This document shows, in pieces, positions 1 to 12,382 of a stretch of DNA of 64,000 nucleotides. Source of the DNA: Lepas anatifera. Lineage: Eukaryota; Arthropoda; Thecostraca; Lepadidae. Both the position numbers and the translations under genes were made by a program. Location of the stretch: positions 1 through 64,000 of the forward strand of contig JAOTON010001911.1 in the NCBI GenBank assembly GCA_034440635.1, in the 5' to 3' direction. The notes beneath the pieces were generated by a model. It was not told the DNA's origin and searched no databases. It saw only the letters and a list, made by a program, of their open reading frames with translations. The stretch's first letter is position 1. Each line of letters starts with the position of its first letter.

Positions 1-222
1 CTCTTAGAGAGCTCTAAAGTTGAAGTGAGGTGACCTTGGTTGACCTCGTCTGGTGACCTGACCTTGGGTGACCCGGAGTAAAAATTTCAGGGATGGTGGG
101 AAAATGATGCAGTAAGAGGTAGAGGCCCTCAACCGCGGTGCTGCACCTCGTCGTTTTTCTGCTATCCCGGAAAAACCTTAGGGGGGCCATCGATGGCCCC
201 CGGTGGGGCGAGGGTTAACACA
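1..222 (+). mobile_element. F1 TTAA element, 3' end, cut by window start
   Basis: Matches the last 220 bp of the complete F1 copy at 23781-24802, ending GGTGGGGCGAGGG followed by TTAA. Contains several AGGTCA/TGACCT hexamers and no coding capacity. Confidence 0.85.
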
Positions 223-294
223 GGACAGTCACCTTTGGCCACTGGCAGATCCAGGGGAAAACAGGGGCTATTTCCCCCCTCCAGCCATCCGTTG

Positions 295-438
295 CAGGGG
301 CGTTGGAACTATGTTCCAAGTTGGGGGCAGCGGGCATTTTCAAGTCATTTCTTTCCAGTCAACGCCATAGGGTTAATGGTTAAGAATCATTCAAGTTGGG
401 GGGCAGCTGCCCCCTGCCGCCCAGTTCCAACGTCCTTG
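295..438 (-). mobile_element. hAT-like MITE, 144 bp
   Basis: Ends CAGGGGCGTTGG and CCAACGTCCTTG are inverted repeats. The interior is the reverse complement of the MITE at 10896-11042 (shared GCGTTGACTGGAAAGAAATG core). No clear 8-bp target duplication is left. It sits just after an F1 end. Confidence 0.75.
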
Positions 439-599
439 CCCATATGTTTCTCCTGATTTTGGGCCACTTTGCCTCCTCCTCCCCAACCGTCCGCCTGGAT
501 CCGTGCCTACCTTTGGCCAAGGCGATAAAACCTTTGGCCTTGTGGGTAGTAACCACTTCGAAGCAGCGTGTTCTTTCAGCCAAGAAAACGCCAAACTGA

Positions 600-2540
600 A
601 GACTCTGTTTTTGGCAGTGAGGCTAATTTTTGAGTCCCTTTAGCCAAATTAAACCTGGCATCTTCACCGTTTTTCATAAAGTGGGCAAGTAAGCAAGTGG
701 CAAGCGCGCACGTTGATAGTAAGGTACCTTTCATTCGTAGATGAGGGTTAGCATTTTGGTTTTCAGATTGGGTCCCCATTGGAGAATAAATTTGGGGAGC
801 ATAAAAGCCAGTTGACCTGTACTTTGCTACATGCTTCCAAGGTATTTTCACACACTGCTGGATAGACCCTGGTGAAGCATCACATGAATGCATTGAAAGC
901 TCCCTAGAACACAATTGATATGTGGAATATTTCTGGGTTTGGAGAAGAGTAGCAGCAAAAGGTCAAATCATGGGATTAGGAGAATATATTTTCCATTTTA
1001 TCTAGTGTAAATTTTGGAGTGCACAGAGTTTGGGTCCCCAAAACACCCAAACATGGCAAAATTGCCAACCTCTGGCCGATGAAATGTGGTAGAAAGCTGT
1101 GCAAAATCATTGGGTTGTAAAAATACTTAACCATAGCTTTAAATAATGATAATTTTTGGACAGCCAATGGCTTCTATGAGACATTGAATTTAAGGTTTGA
1201 GGCAGCGTGTTGCACATTTTCCCTTCGCAGGATAATGTGACATGCAGACTCAGACGCTGAAGGTAAACTGCCCAAAATTGGAATGATATTGCTTGAATGG
1301 ATTTTATATGACCTTTTAAGTGTATGGCTTTAAAATTAAACTCAAAGATGGCATGGTTGTTTTTGGCCTGTAAATTGGTCTTTTGGAAGACATTGAATTT
1401 AAAGTGAGGTTTGAGACAGTGTGTTGTACATTTTGCCTTGACAGGTTAATGTGATATTCACTCTCAAAGGCTGCAGGAAATCTGGACAAAATTGAAATTT
1501 CATTGCTTGAATTAATTTCATTTGACATTTCATGTGTAGGATTTCAAAACAAGTGTAGGATTGTGCAGGTGTCAGTAATATTTTATAGAACCTGCCCCCA
1601 TCCATCACCCCAGCCCTAGTGTTTTTGAAGGAACTGATCTGACTAAAAGGTTTGCTGTTCCCTACTATAGAAACGCAGCAGCAGCGGGGCCGACAGGAAA
1701 AATTGGTTTTCTTGAAGGTGAAGATCCTTGAAGGAAACTCATTTTGAAGGATTAGATTGAATTGTGAAGGAATGGTGGGGCTATATTCAGTTGGATAATT
1801 TGTTATTTGGCATGTGCACCATTTCACCATTGCAAAGCCATTGGCTTATTATTTTAAACTAAGCATATTATGTGGATTCATGAACCTTATTTCAACTTTT
1901 TAAGTTGACAGCATGAAGTATTGACTTACGCTATTGTGTTGCAATTGCCACCAGTTGACTTAAGGGATAACCTGCAAGTATAATTGTTGGTTGATAGCAG
2001 CCTGGTAAACGTGGAGAAATCATAATAGCTGGTGTATGTCCGAGTGATTTTTCAGTCAAAGTCACATTATTATGGGATATTTGTGCTTTACTCTAAAGAA
2101 GTGATTGTATAAGCTTTAAATGGCCATGCTCAAGCAGATATTTGTATTGCATTATTTCCTAGTGTCTCAATGGATTAAATCATGCTGGCTCAACAGAAAT
2201 ATAAAATTCTGGACCTAATCCTGCTAAAAGATGTGTCTTGGTGGAGAGCATTTGGTATTTTTTCTGCAAGGCATTGGCTGACAAACAAGGATTCAGCACT
2301 ATCAGAACTACTTTAAGATTGGTAATTAACCCCCAATTTCCATTGAGAATGTTTTGGCTTATGGAGCTATTCCACATTTTTCAGGCTTCAAAAGCTTTCC
2401 AATTTCATATGTGCATGTGCAATGCTTGAGTGGAATGATTTGAACCAGAATATTAGCTGTGAACTGCCAGTTATCATGTGTCTGTTTTCCTACATTTTAT
2501 TTGCTTAAAATGTGAAGTATCGCAGGGATTTGTAGCCGCC
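600..2540. other. AT-rich DNA without recognisable genes
   Basis: Short open frames only, none protein-like. Two related stretches (about 1180-1340 and 1390-1550) share GACATTGAATTTAA and TTTGAGRCAGYGTGTTG, an old direct duplication with a period of about 205 bp. Confidence 0.5.
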
Positions 2541-2546
2541 TACACT

Positions 2547-3015
2547 GGCAGATCCAGGGGGCAATTGCCTCCCCCCAGCCCTCCATGCTCCAAAGTCCCC
2601 CTTTGCCCCTCGATTTAAAAAAAAACATACGTTTTCCTTCATGTTGAGTTCCGTTGCCCCCCCCCACCACAAGCTTTCAATATTCAAAAAGCTAAAAATT
2701 AAAATTTCTTTAGTACAAAACTGCATTCAGTCTTTCCCTGAATTTCCTTAAGAGAGCTGACCATTTTTTAAATGCGTGTAGGTACCTACTGACCCTGGTA
2801 AGGCTGGAAGTCTCTTCTCGATTCAGGGGGTCCTGGGTGGGTTAACACCAGCACAGCAATACAGGCCCTATACAAACACCATGGGAGACCCAAAATCCAG
2901 GGGGTCCTGACCCCCAAACCCCTGGGATCTCTACCCATGGACCCTGGGGGGGGCAGACACTAATTCGGACTTCGGGTGGGGATCCAGGGTCTGTTGGGCC
3001 TCCTGGATCCACCAG
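2547..3015. mobile_element. Degenerate element with GGATCCAGG ends
   Basis: The left end ACTGGCAGATCCAGGGGGC and the right end GGATCCACCAGT are inverted relatives of the hAT-type ends seen at 6902 and 30684. No target duplication is visible. The interior is C-rich, degenerate and non-coding. Confidence 0.45.
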
Positions 3016-3768
3016 TAGGTCTAGTCATATGTTAGCTACAGCAAAAATTAAAATACAAGAGGTGATTAAATATTTCAAAAGTTGCATTGTCCAATAAGAC
3101 TGAAGTGGCGCACTATTCAAACCTCGAAGAAAGCACTTGATCCATAATCTTGGAAGATACATTCCTTCTGATATTATGTTTATAGATTAAATAAAATATG
3201 AAATGGCAGAGATTAGGCTGAAAGCCTAATCAAAAACACCCGAAAACTGCGGACCGGTTCAAGCAATATACCTTCGGCTCAAATCAAAACAAGCGGATGT
3301 CAATAGTGATGGAAAGCATTGTTCACATCCGCGGGCAACTGGTTTACTCAATATTAATAAATATTACTGAATACATTTATGGTCACGGAAACTAATCTTA
3401 AAAGAGAAAAGTTTAATATATAAAAAGGCCATTATGTATGAATTCTATATTTAAAAGGAAAAATTAACTATGCCGTATGAGGAAGCTAGCAAGGTAAATA
3501 CCCATCTCTATTTCTACCCGATGATTCACACACGTATGACACGATGTCCGATAACACACTTTTTACACACTGAGCAAGAAAAACCTCGTCAACCATGAAA
3601 ATGTGGGACCACCTTGAAATAGAGTCACGTGACCCCTGAGATGTCAAGCAAGGCTTCTGATTGGTTTAAAAACCGAGGACCGGGCTCCGGTCCTCGCTAG
3701 TGACCGGTGGTCCCCATAAGTCCGTTGTGTAAACTAACGATGTCCCCATAAGTCACGGAAAACAAACG

Positions 3769-3770
<2 letters not shown>

Positions 3771-3850
<80 letters not shown>
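3771..3850. repeat. (CA)n microsatellite, 80 bp
   Basis: Uninterrupted CA dinucleotides, about 40 units. Confidence 0.98.
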
Positions 3851-3853
<3 letters not shown>

Positions 3854-4798
3854 CGGGAGAGGGTTAAATCCGCTACTCCACAAGTTGCAGACTATTCAAA
3901 TGGTAGCAGAGTAGCGATTTCTATAATCAATAAGTAGCAGAATAATGGCAGCAGACTCAAAAGAATATTCAAAACTGCTTTTGCTACCGATTGTCTGTTC
4001 ACAGGGCCGTAACCCCTGCCCCCTCCCCTCCCCCAAAGAAAAAGATTGAGAGAAGTATTTTTCTCCGTCAGAGAATGAAAGTGAGTTTAAATTAATTTGA
4101 GTGTGACATTGTTTGTCTGTATTAACACGCGCATTGACGGGGTCTGAGCCACCTTCGCTTTGACGAGGAGGGGCGGGTACCCGCCCCCCTAAGATCTCGA
4201 GAACCACGGTAGGTAGCGAAAAACGGTAAACGGCGTTGGGTAGCCTATCCACTTCTCCATCGAAACGATTTGAAACATTTTTTTAGGTCACATTTGAGGT
4301 CACGAGAGGTAAAAACATGCCGTCATAGGGATAACATGTAAATTAAGTTTTCGGCCATTACATCTGAACAAGTAAAGATAGAGCAAAACGACTTGAACTT
4401 TATGAATCCTCACAGCAGGCCGAATCGAATGGTATATAGATTGACATTGCTAGGTCAAATCAAGGGTTTAACCTGACCTGAGGTCAGGCCAGGGTCATAT
4501 TATATAAAATGCATATCATTAGAACCGCAAAGCCAAGACGAGTCTAAGGCAGCTAAAATAAACGCTCTATCACCATCCGTTACTGAGTTATTCAGTAAAA
4601 ACCATTTTTCCATGTATTTCCGATGGAGAGGTCATGCCTCGTACCTGACCTTAGGTCATCGATATCAAAAATACCGGAATATGTTTTAGAGAACTCGATG
4701 GGCCCATTATGTGATATGAGTTTCAATAGGATAAGTTCACCCTGCTCCGACTTATTCTATCTTAAACTTTTTTGAGGTCAGGTCACTTGACCAGTACT

Positions 4799-6043
4799 TT
4801 TTTATGGCTTTTTATTAGGCGTTCTGTGCATAGCACCTTTGCCCGCCTCTAAAGGAGTGCGTGGGAGAATTTTAGAATTTTGTGTGAGGGGCAAGCTACG
4901 TTAGTCTGTTAAAGCAAAGGGAGTTATTTCAAGTAATGGGTTGCAAGATGTTTTAGCTTGCGAATGGACGGTCGTGGCAATGGCATAGCCATGCCAAGGG
5001 AGGTCTTTTAATAAGTTTAGACCCGCAGAGTGCGAAGGTTATCTCTGTGGTTGAAGACCTTAAATTTAGAATTTGGAATTTAGAATTTAGAATTTTGTGT
5101 GTCAGCTACTGATGTCCGCTTGTCTACGTTACTCGAAATCCTCCGTTAAATCAATAATTTTCATATTTTAGAAAGTGCGCTAAACACCTGGCCAGGGTGC
5201 CGCGAATTTACCCTGCAGCCCGGAGGTGAGGTTGCAGCTCCCCTCTCCGGCTGGGCAGCCGCCGCGCAGAGGAAAAGAAGTGTGAGAGGACAGTTAGATT
5301 GTTAGTAAGAGTATGAGTGTGGTTAGCATAGAGCCGCAGTGAAAGGTATCACTGCGGTGAAGAAATCTAACCTATTTAACCTAACCGGATTTCAAAGCTA
5401 GCCTAACATAACCTATCCTTAGCCTACGATAAACCATTTAAAGGTTAAACAACTATTGCTTAAATTCTGCAGTGGATCATCTATGACACGAGTGGTTAGT
5501 TGGAAAATAGGCAAGTCCTACTTTGGGGGTGCACCATGCACCCTCCATCATATATACTGGGAGGGGTGATTTATAGAAACTTCTCTAGCCAAGAGTCCTT
5601 TAGAAATGGAAAGACTTTTTCGAGTAGCTCAGGATGGTCGTTACCGAGCAGAGTTTTTAGGTCTACAGGGATGTTTTGGATTCGGCAGTAATCTAGCATG
5701 GGTTGCCGATGGGTATTGTGCTGGGGACAATCGATGAGAATGTGATAGGGATTCTCCATTGCGTCGCAGGTACCACAGGTACCCGCGTTCCAATAGGCAT
5801 TTAATTTTGTGTGTCCATTTCTGAGTCTGGTTAGAATAACCTCGCGCCGGCGACTCTTTTGGTTGGAACTGGGCCAGTAGCCGATGTTAGGCTTGATATT
5901 GAATAGGTGGGCGCTGTGGTTTGTGGTCCAATTATTTTGAATTTGCTTCCGGATACTGTCCTGGAGGAGAGCTTTGCTATCATCTCCAGACCACATTAAG
6001 GGTACGACCTCTCTAAGTTCTAGGGACTTTTGTACTGGACAGG
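4799..6043 (-). mobile_element. 5'-truncated LINE (non-LTR retrotransposon)
   Basis: Inserted in F3 and flanked by the 11-bp duplication TGACCAGTACT (4788-4798, 6044-6054). The A-rich tail at the low-coordinate end (ATAAAAAGCCATAAAAAA) fixes the - orientation. About 770 bp of 3' untranslated sequence follows the reading frame. Confidence 0.88.
5571..6030 (-). pseudogene. C-terminal fragment of LINE ORF2 (after the RT/RNase H region)
   Basis: Reads SRRREVILTRLRNGHTKLN, then a CGTCDAMENPYHILIDC motif with paired cysteines and HTHR, the pattern found at the C terminus of jockey/I-type ORF2 after RNase H. The frame is intact to its stop at 5571 but lacks all upstream catalytic domains, because the copy is 5'-truncated. 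The first residues of the open frame come from host F3 DNA. Confidence 0.8.
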
Positions 6044-6901
6044 TGACCAGTACTGGTGACCTGACCTGAGATGACCTAACCTTAAAATTTTCATAAAAGT
6101 TGTAAAAATGATTAGGAAAAAGGTATGCCAAGTACGGCGGCGCTACGCGCCGCCGTTTTTCTACTGTCTCCGAAAAACCCGAGGGAGGGCGGGTACCGGC
6201 CCCCCCGTCAATGCGCGTGTTAAAGAAAACTGCTAATTTTTCCTACAAGATACAGATAATCAGAAGTTCTTATTGACATGCATTTAAAAAATAATAACCT
6301 ATTATTGGGACAGTAAATCATTGTAATAAAAAAGTGATATCGGACTAGCAGGTAGCAGTTTCGTGGGCTGCGAAATCGTAGTGATAACATCGGCAGTTTC
6401 ATCTATCCAAGGTAACGGAAGTAGCTGTAACGCTTTCAAAACCTGGTAGCAGCGCCCAAGTCTGGACATGGTCCCGTGCCACCATGACGTGACATGACCC
6501 AGATATAAAGTTTGATCGAAATATGTGAAACTTGGTTTTGGGTTTGATATCCTGGGCGGCAGTGTATTATCCGAAGTATTCTTTCTACAATTCCGAAACA
6601 TATAGTGGAGTAGATTAGACCCTTTCCCCTGGTAGGGCGAGGATTAAGAACTCGTATTGCACTAAAAATTTTAATGGCTTATAAATGTGCTTATGACAAC
6701 TTTGTTTTGTATTTTGGGTATATAGCTGTTTTATTTATGACAACTATTGGTATTTTGAAAAGAACGCTTCCATTGCAATGTATATGCCCTAGGGTATAAG
6801 ACTGAAAGTCAGGACTGAGCAATTTAGAAACGAAAGAATGATTTCCAAGCTGGGACAGGAAGCAGAGCATGCAATATGTCAACTCGATTCGCATATCTCA
6901 C

Positions 6902-7046
6902 CAGTGCCGGATCCAGGACTTCATTTCGGGGGAGGGGGCTTGGAGGCTCGAGCCTACCCAGCGATTGCCTCGGATCAACCACCGCCTGAGCATTTACTAC
7001 AGGCGCTCTGACATTTGGAGGCCCCCCTCCCTCCTATCCGCCACTG
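6902..7046 (+). mobile_element. hAT-like MITE, 145 bp
   Basis: Ends CAGTGCCGGATCCAGG / CCTATCCGCCACTG. Imperfect 8-bp target duplication TATCTCAC / TATCACAC (7 of 8 identical). Non-coding. Confidence 0.75.
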
Positions 7047-7559
7047 TATCACACCTATCGGCGCTGAGATTACGCCTCATTTACGCACATGTATGGTCCT
7101 TTAATAATGCAATTATGAACTTTGCATGACAATTCGGCGGTGTGCTACGGCGTTACGTCACATCACTTCACTGCGGGGTAAACATCGGATGCAAATGAGC
7201 TCATGAATATTGGTTTTACGATGGCTATCATCACATGCGCATTGAGCAATCGGCATAAGCATTCAGCAGTCAGATAGGTAGCTCTCCAGAATAGTGGATG
7301 GGATTCCAACATAAGTGTCGCCACCGGCAAAAAGTGGGGGGGGGCAGCCAAACTTCAACCTGATGCTGACAGAAAACTTCCAACATCAGGACCAAAAACT
7401 GTTCGAATTTGGGCTCCTCGTTGCCTTCCGCAGGGGCTGGATATATGAATGTCCGGCTTTCTCTCATTTTGACTGAGATAAGGAATTTTTTGGCCAAAAA
7501 GTGGGGGGCCAGGCTCCCCTGGCCCCCCTTTTCCGACGCGTATGGATTCCAACGTCAAA

Positions 7560-8022
7560 AGTTTTGGCCCGTTTGCACTGTGAAGCCATTACCACTTAGT
7601 TTGAAATCACGTGTATCCTGAAGCAGGCACGAGAGGACTAATGGGGAGCGGCATGCTCGGATCTAGGGTTTCTGAACAGCTAGGATGTTTCGGGGGGCAA
7701 TACGGACGTTTTGGGGGAGCGCCGAGGTCATTTTAGGAGGCGGAGAGGCTCGATTAGGAGAAAGGGGGTAGGCATGAGCCCCAAGGCGCTTGGATTCGCC
7801 TAGGGGAGCCACACAAAATAGCATAGAAGAGTTTATGTTCAGCAACGCACGAAATGCCGAGGTCATATGGCGTGTCAAAGAGGGCAGGGCGTCGAATTTT
7901 GTGACGTAATAGCATCCGAAATGAGCAAAATAATTGAATCAGATGTTACCTCGCCGTGAGAATGGCACTTCCATCAATATTCAATATGAATATAGGGTAT
8001 ATACCTCATATACCTCAAGTAC

Positions 8023-8056
<34 letters not shown>

Positions 8057-9360
8057 GTTCACAAATTTAACTATTCTATAAGCAAGCTGTGACCTCTGCC
8101 ATGCCAAACTCAACACATCATGCTCTTTAAGGTCCATCCCTATTAAAATTCGTCTGAAAAGTTTGTCAAAATGCTCATTAATGGTATGCTGTGTTTGCTC
8201 AGGTTTCTTACATCAATGCATTTTACTGGAATCGGTATTTTAAAAACCCGTTGTTGTCATGAATAATTGGATTTCATGGATACTACTTTTAACTGGGGAT
8301 GCCGCGGCCCTCCAGATCATGGACAAAACAATGCCACAATACGACTTCTCATCTCTTGGAGTTTGAGCGTGCTTTTATTTCGTTTAAGACGACCCTGTTA
8401 AGATTGAAAAAAATATTAAATCGTGTTCGATTTTGAAACCCTATCGCTTGGCCTATAAAAAAACTGGTAAACTTTTAACACAGGGAGTAATATATAACAA
8501 CCACTGCTAGTGTTATAATGCTGTTACGACTGGATGCAGAGTCCAGCAGTATTTCGACTAGATCCCACTTTGAAAACGTGCATTTCTCCGAACATGGTGA
8601 ATTTTTAGATCAACGCTATTTGAATAAAAGGTTGTTTTGAATGTTCGACAAGAATGATACTGCTGCTCGAATTTTCTCAGAATAACTGCACCACATCCCC
8701 TAAACTTACATTTCCACCGCTAACTCAGGTTAGGTGACCTCTGGTGGCGAGTTGGACAACCAATACGATGACAGGTAACAGTCAGTACCAAGTACTGAGT
8801 TCCCAACACTACAGGCTTATGCAAATCAACGAGTTACGCCGATAAGAGCCAAACGGGGCTTGTTCCATTCCACCAACCATACCACAGCAGCGACATCTTT
8901 CCTTCATTCAACGCCATCTACTTCTCATATTCCACCGATGAGTTGGGAGCCCAAACGAGGGCTATCAACGGCTTCCACGGCTCAGACATTAGGGGTCTGT
9001 CAACCCGTGAGTGAATAAACCCATTGTTGTTATTCACAAAAAATCGCATGGATAGGATGTGTTGTCAGAATCCTTAAATGGACTAGGTGCTCAGTCATGC
9101 CAGTAGGCAGATGGTACGGATTATCCGAGATAAATACAGTATTTGTGATTAATGTCCATCTAAGAAAAGAACTATTTCACAGCTCGATATGGAATCTGAC
9201 TGAACTTCTTTGGAGCACACATCAGTGGTTCAAATTAGTCATCAAAATTCATGCACAGCTCTCTAATTACTCAAAATGTACAAAGTGCAGCGAGCCAAGA
9301 GTTCAGGGGATCGGGTGCAGTACCTTACCTTTAAAACACCTGCTCACGAGCTAATCTAGG
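7560..9360. other. No gene seen; possible retroelement end near 8.74-9.05 kb
   Basis: Mostly unremarkable AT-rich DNA with a (TA)n tract at 8031-8056. From about 8740 to 9045 the composition changes and ends in GAATAAACCCATTGTTGTT, reminiscent of a retroelement or LTR polyadenylation region, but I found no partner LTR. Confidence 0.35.
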
Positions 9361-9486
9361 CATTTTGATGGCCCCTGTCGTTTGCTTGTTCGTACGCCAC
9401 TACCTGTTGAAGCGCCTGATACTCGTGGATCTCCCAGGGATCCTCACCAGCCTGCTGCTCGGACCCAAACCAGCTCTGCTCCTCAC

Positions 9487-9696
9487 CTCTGTTCCGGCGG
9501 CCCGCACCGTCCCAGCCCTGGCCTCCAGCAGCTGTCTCTTCAGCAGCTGCAGCCGGTCTGAGACGCTGCAGCTGCTGCCACCTGGCGGATTCCCGGCCCG
9601 CTGCCGGCCGCAGGACGTCCCCGAGGGAGCGCCAGTGAGAAGCTGGGACTCAGACTGGGATCGGCGCACCGGCAGAGGGGTGCCAATCTGTCCCAC
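9487..9696 (-). CDS. Possible 3' exon of the spectrin-repeat gene
   Basis: Acceptor tcgtcgcag, donor ACAGAG|gtgagg, exactly 70 codons, phase 0 at both ends, and therefore compatible with the exon above. The peptide is rich in S, G and R with a helical stretch DRLQLLKRQLLEARAG. A second frame is also open from about 9635 to 9404 (ARWQQLQRL, then EDPWEIHEYQALQQ before a gtagtgg donor) and looks equally protein-like, so the true frame and 3' border are unsettled. Confidence 0.35.
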
Positions 9697-9989
9697 CTGC
9701 GACGAAAACTTCACGTTGGTTCTGATTCTGGTGTGCTTGGCCCCTTCTTGGAAATCAATAAAGAGTGTAAAAATACCGTTGAGGTACGCGTTTAAGAGCA
9801 ATGCTATGTATTTTCCATGTCTTGAAGCCCCAACACTTTCGCCTGTCCACTAAATTAAACACGCTGGTAAATACTCTATGGCTGCTTTCTTTCTTGTGCT
9901 AACACAAGCAGCTCACTTCCAGAGTAATAATTTACGGCACAGAAACCTACCTCAGTTCCAACACAGAACATAGACATCAGCAGACCCAC

Positions 9990-10116
9990 CTGCACCTCCA
10001 CGTGCCGGAGCTGGGCCTCCATTTCACCGATGCGGCGAGAGAAGCTCTCCAGCGAGGCGTCCACCCTGCAGAGCGAGGATACGGCCGCTCGTAGGCGCCG
10101 CCCCCGAGCCAGAACG
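9990..10116 (-). CDS. Spectrin-repeat exon
   Basis: The acceptor tgtcccgcag at 10117 completes the phase-2 codon of the preceding exon as serine. The peptide RGRRLRAAVSSL, then DASLESFSRRIGEMEAQL, is typical of the helix C to helix A junction between spectrin repeats. The donor CAG|gtgggt leaves phase 0. The other frame through this exon soon stops. The intron toward the 12.4-kb exon holds the CCCACA-rich minisatellite, a hAT MITE and a LINE fragment. Confidence 0.55.
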
Positions 10117-10144
10117 CTGCGGGACACACAAGATATACGTATTA

Positions 10145-10535
10145 AATGCAGACGCACAACTACACCTACACCCACAACCACGCCCACGCCTACACATCCA
10201 CGCCCACACCCATACCAGACACAGATGTAGACACAGACACAGACACCCCCCGACCACACCCACGCCCACACCCAAACCCAAACCCAAACCCACACCCACA
10301 CATCCCCACACCCACACCCACACCAACACCTACACCCACACCCACGCCCACACATCCGCGCCCACACCCACACCCAGACACAGACGCAGACACAGACACC
10401 CACACCCACACCCACGCCCACACATCCGCGCCCACACCCACACCCAGACACTGACACCCACCCCCACATCCACGCCCAAGCCCACGGCCACACCCACACC
10501 TAAACCCAAACACAAACCCACACCCACACACATGC
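10145..10535. repeat. CCCACA / CACCCA-rich minisatellite in intron
   Basis: About 390 bp of almost pure CCCACA-type hexamers with CAGACA, CCACGC and ACATCC variants. A higher-order unit of about 70 bp is repeated around 10349 and 10419. No stops occur on either strand, giving spurious open frames. It lies in an intron of the - strand spectrin-repeat gene. It is not the arthropod TTAGG telomere repeat. Confidence 0.9.
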
Positions 10536-10895
10536 ACGGAAAAGCGAGAACACAGCAGCTGGCAGACTCGGGCTGCACGCTAGCACGCTAACGAAAACAC
10601 ACGGTCCTCGATAGACCTCATGAATATTTAAAACTGAATGGAGCGGAGAAGCTCAGTTTGAAGACGAAAAAGGCATTTCTCCACGCTAGCAGGGTCTGTT
10701 GTTCCACTGGAATCTGAGTTCATAAACCGCACGGCCAGAGGCATTTACGACATCCAAACAAAAGCTCGTAAGAGTACATGTTCAAAAATATCAGATCCGT
10801 ACCACTAACGATAGTAAGTGCAGCTTGTGTCCTTCATAGTGTGTGTAAAGGCCCATTTGCGGCGTGTCCGCATACAGAAAAAAGCGGTTGAGGGC

Positions 10896-11042
10896 CAGGG
10901 ACGTAGGAGCCGGGGGGCAGGGGGGCAGCTGCCCCCTCAACTTTCATGATTCTTAACCATTAACCCTATGGCGTTGACTGGAAAGAAATGACTTGAAAAT
11001 TCCCGCTGCCCCCCAACTTTGAACATAGTTCCGACGCTCCTG
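10896..11042 (+). mobile_element. hAT-like MITE, 147 bp, perfect 8-bp target duplication
   Basis: TTGAGGGC repeated at 10888-10895 and 11043-11050. Ends CAGGGACGTAGGAGC and GTTCCGACGCTCCTG are inverted. The interior is shared with the copy at 295-438. Lies in an intron of the spectrin-repeat gene. Confidence 0.9.
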
Positions 11043-11559
11043 TTGAGGGCTATTCAAATAAGTGGGGAATTAATTGCTCGGCTCGCAAAGGCTTTCCGCT
11101 TACAACTTCCGCTCGGATCGTCCATATGCACCGACACAACCGCACCAAGCTGTCTGCGACTGAGCTGGAGAGTACTGGGTGGCCGAGAGTGGTACCTACT
11201 ACGCGTGAGCTGCGTTTAGTACAAGTCAGAAACAACAAGTTTTAGCTTTATACAGCGACACATCTATGTGCTAGGTTAGGAATTGATAACACGGTGAGTT
11301 TCAAGTTTATCAAATAGTTTGTATTGGGCATGTGGTAGTTAATTGTGCGTAATGGTTTCATCACTCAGCTGGTTGTGTGTATTAACTGCGAGCGGAAACT
11401 GCCAGTGGAAATGTGTGAACGATGCGGGCATGGAACCTGGCACGAGCTAACATCATAGACAAAAACGAAGCACTGATATAAATCCGTAATAAGAACAACT
11501 ACATTCAAATTTCAACATTCAATTCAAACATTCAAACATACATTCAAACATTTCAGACA

Positions 11560-12290
11560 AATTCAAAAAGGACTAAATTCAACCAAAAATCTCTTCTGAC
11601 GGCATACTACGCCAACATTAGGTCTTTGTTAGAATACAACAGCGTTATCTGGTCAGGTGCTGCCAATTCCCACACGGTGCGGGTTGATCGGGTACAGCAC
11701 AAATTTCTCATCTGGCTAAATCATCATGTTACCAGACATTGCGTTTCCCTTTCTTACGAATCTCTTCTTAACCACTTCGGCGTCATTTCGCTTTCTTCTC
11801 GTAGATTGCAACACGACTTGCTCTTTCTTAAAGGTCTATTTTCGAACCAAATTAGGTCATCAGAGTTGCTAAAAAATTTCCATTGCATGTGCCATCCCGA
11901 TCAACTCGCACGCTGCTTCTTTTCGCTGAGCGCCGCGGTCGTGTCAGCACCGTCAATAATGGCTTCCCTCAGCGTACACCGAGGGAGTTAAATGCATTTC
12001 TGCGGCGGGGAAATGCAGATTTTTTCAACGACTCTTTTATCGATTTTAGAAAACATGTTCTTGCATATATTCGCATTGTTTAGCTTTTATTAACGTCACT
12101 TTTACCATCGGTTTTATCATCAGCTGCATCTTTCTCATCACTCAAATTTTGATGTTTTTACCGCTTTTTAGGTGTGTGTCTCTCATCTGTGTACATAGTT
12201 TTCCTTTTACTTACATCGACTTCGCCTGTTATTGGATCATTTTCTGTTGGCGATTTACTTGAATACATAAAAAATAAGAACATTGAACAC
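11560..12290 (+). mobile_element. Truncated LINE with RT C-terminal remnant and 3' UTR
   Basis: Coding remnant to about 12083, followed by a T-rich 3' region ending around ACATAAAAAATAA. The 5' end is truncated; no target duplication identified. Intronic, antisense to the host gene. Confidence 0.75.
11588..12080 (+). pseudogene. LINE reverse-transcriptase C terminus, frameshifted
   Basis: TAYYANIRSLLEYNSVIWSG, then VDRVQHKFLIWL, SYESLL and SSRRLQHDLLFL match the post-catalytic RT region of jockey/CR1-type elements. A frameshift near 11880-11900 moves the rest (TPRELNAFLRR, then FRKHVL) into another frame. Not functional. Confidence 0.82.
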
Positions 12291-12382
12291 TGCATTAGAA
12301 ACACTCTTAATGCATTAATAAGAACTCCGAGAAGATCTATTATCAGAATCGCTTGGAATATCACTTGACTCTGACCACCGAC

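Larger units (their letters stand above)
4126..6219 (+). mobile_element. F3 TTAA element interrupted by a LINE
   Basis: Flanked by TTAA at 4122-4125 and 6220-6223. Inverted ends CACGCGCATTGACGGG / CCCGTCAATGCGCGTG. Removing the 1245-bp LINE and its 11-bp duplication leaves 838 bp, against 840 bp for the intact copy at 50158-50997. Interior has AGGTCA-type hexamers; no coding. Confidence 0.85.

Noticed and set aside
3771..3850. CRISPR-like array
   Set aside because: It is a plain (CA)n microsatellite; none of the tandem arrays has spacer-repeat alternation.
10024..10578. Val/Gly/Trp- or Pro/Thr-rich frames through 10.1-10.5 kb
   Set aside because: Translation of the CCCACA repeat; all frames look alike. 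Only the edge that overlaps the exon at 9990-10116 is kept.
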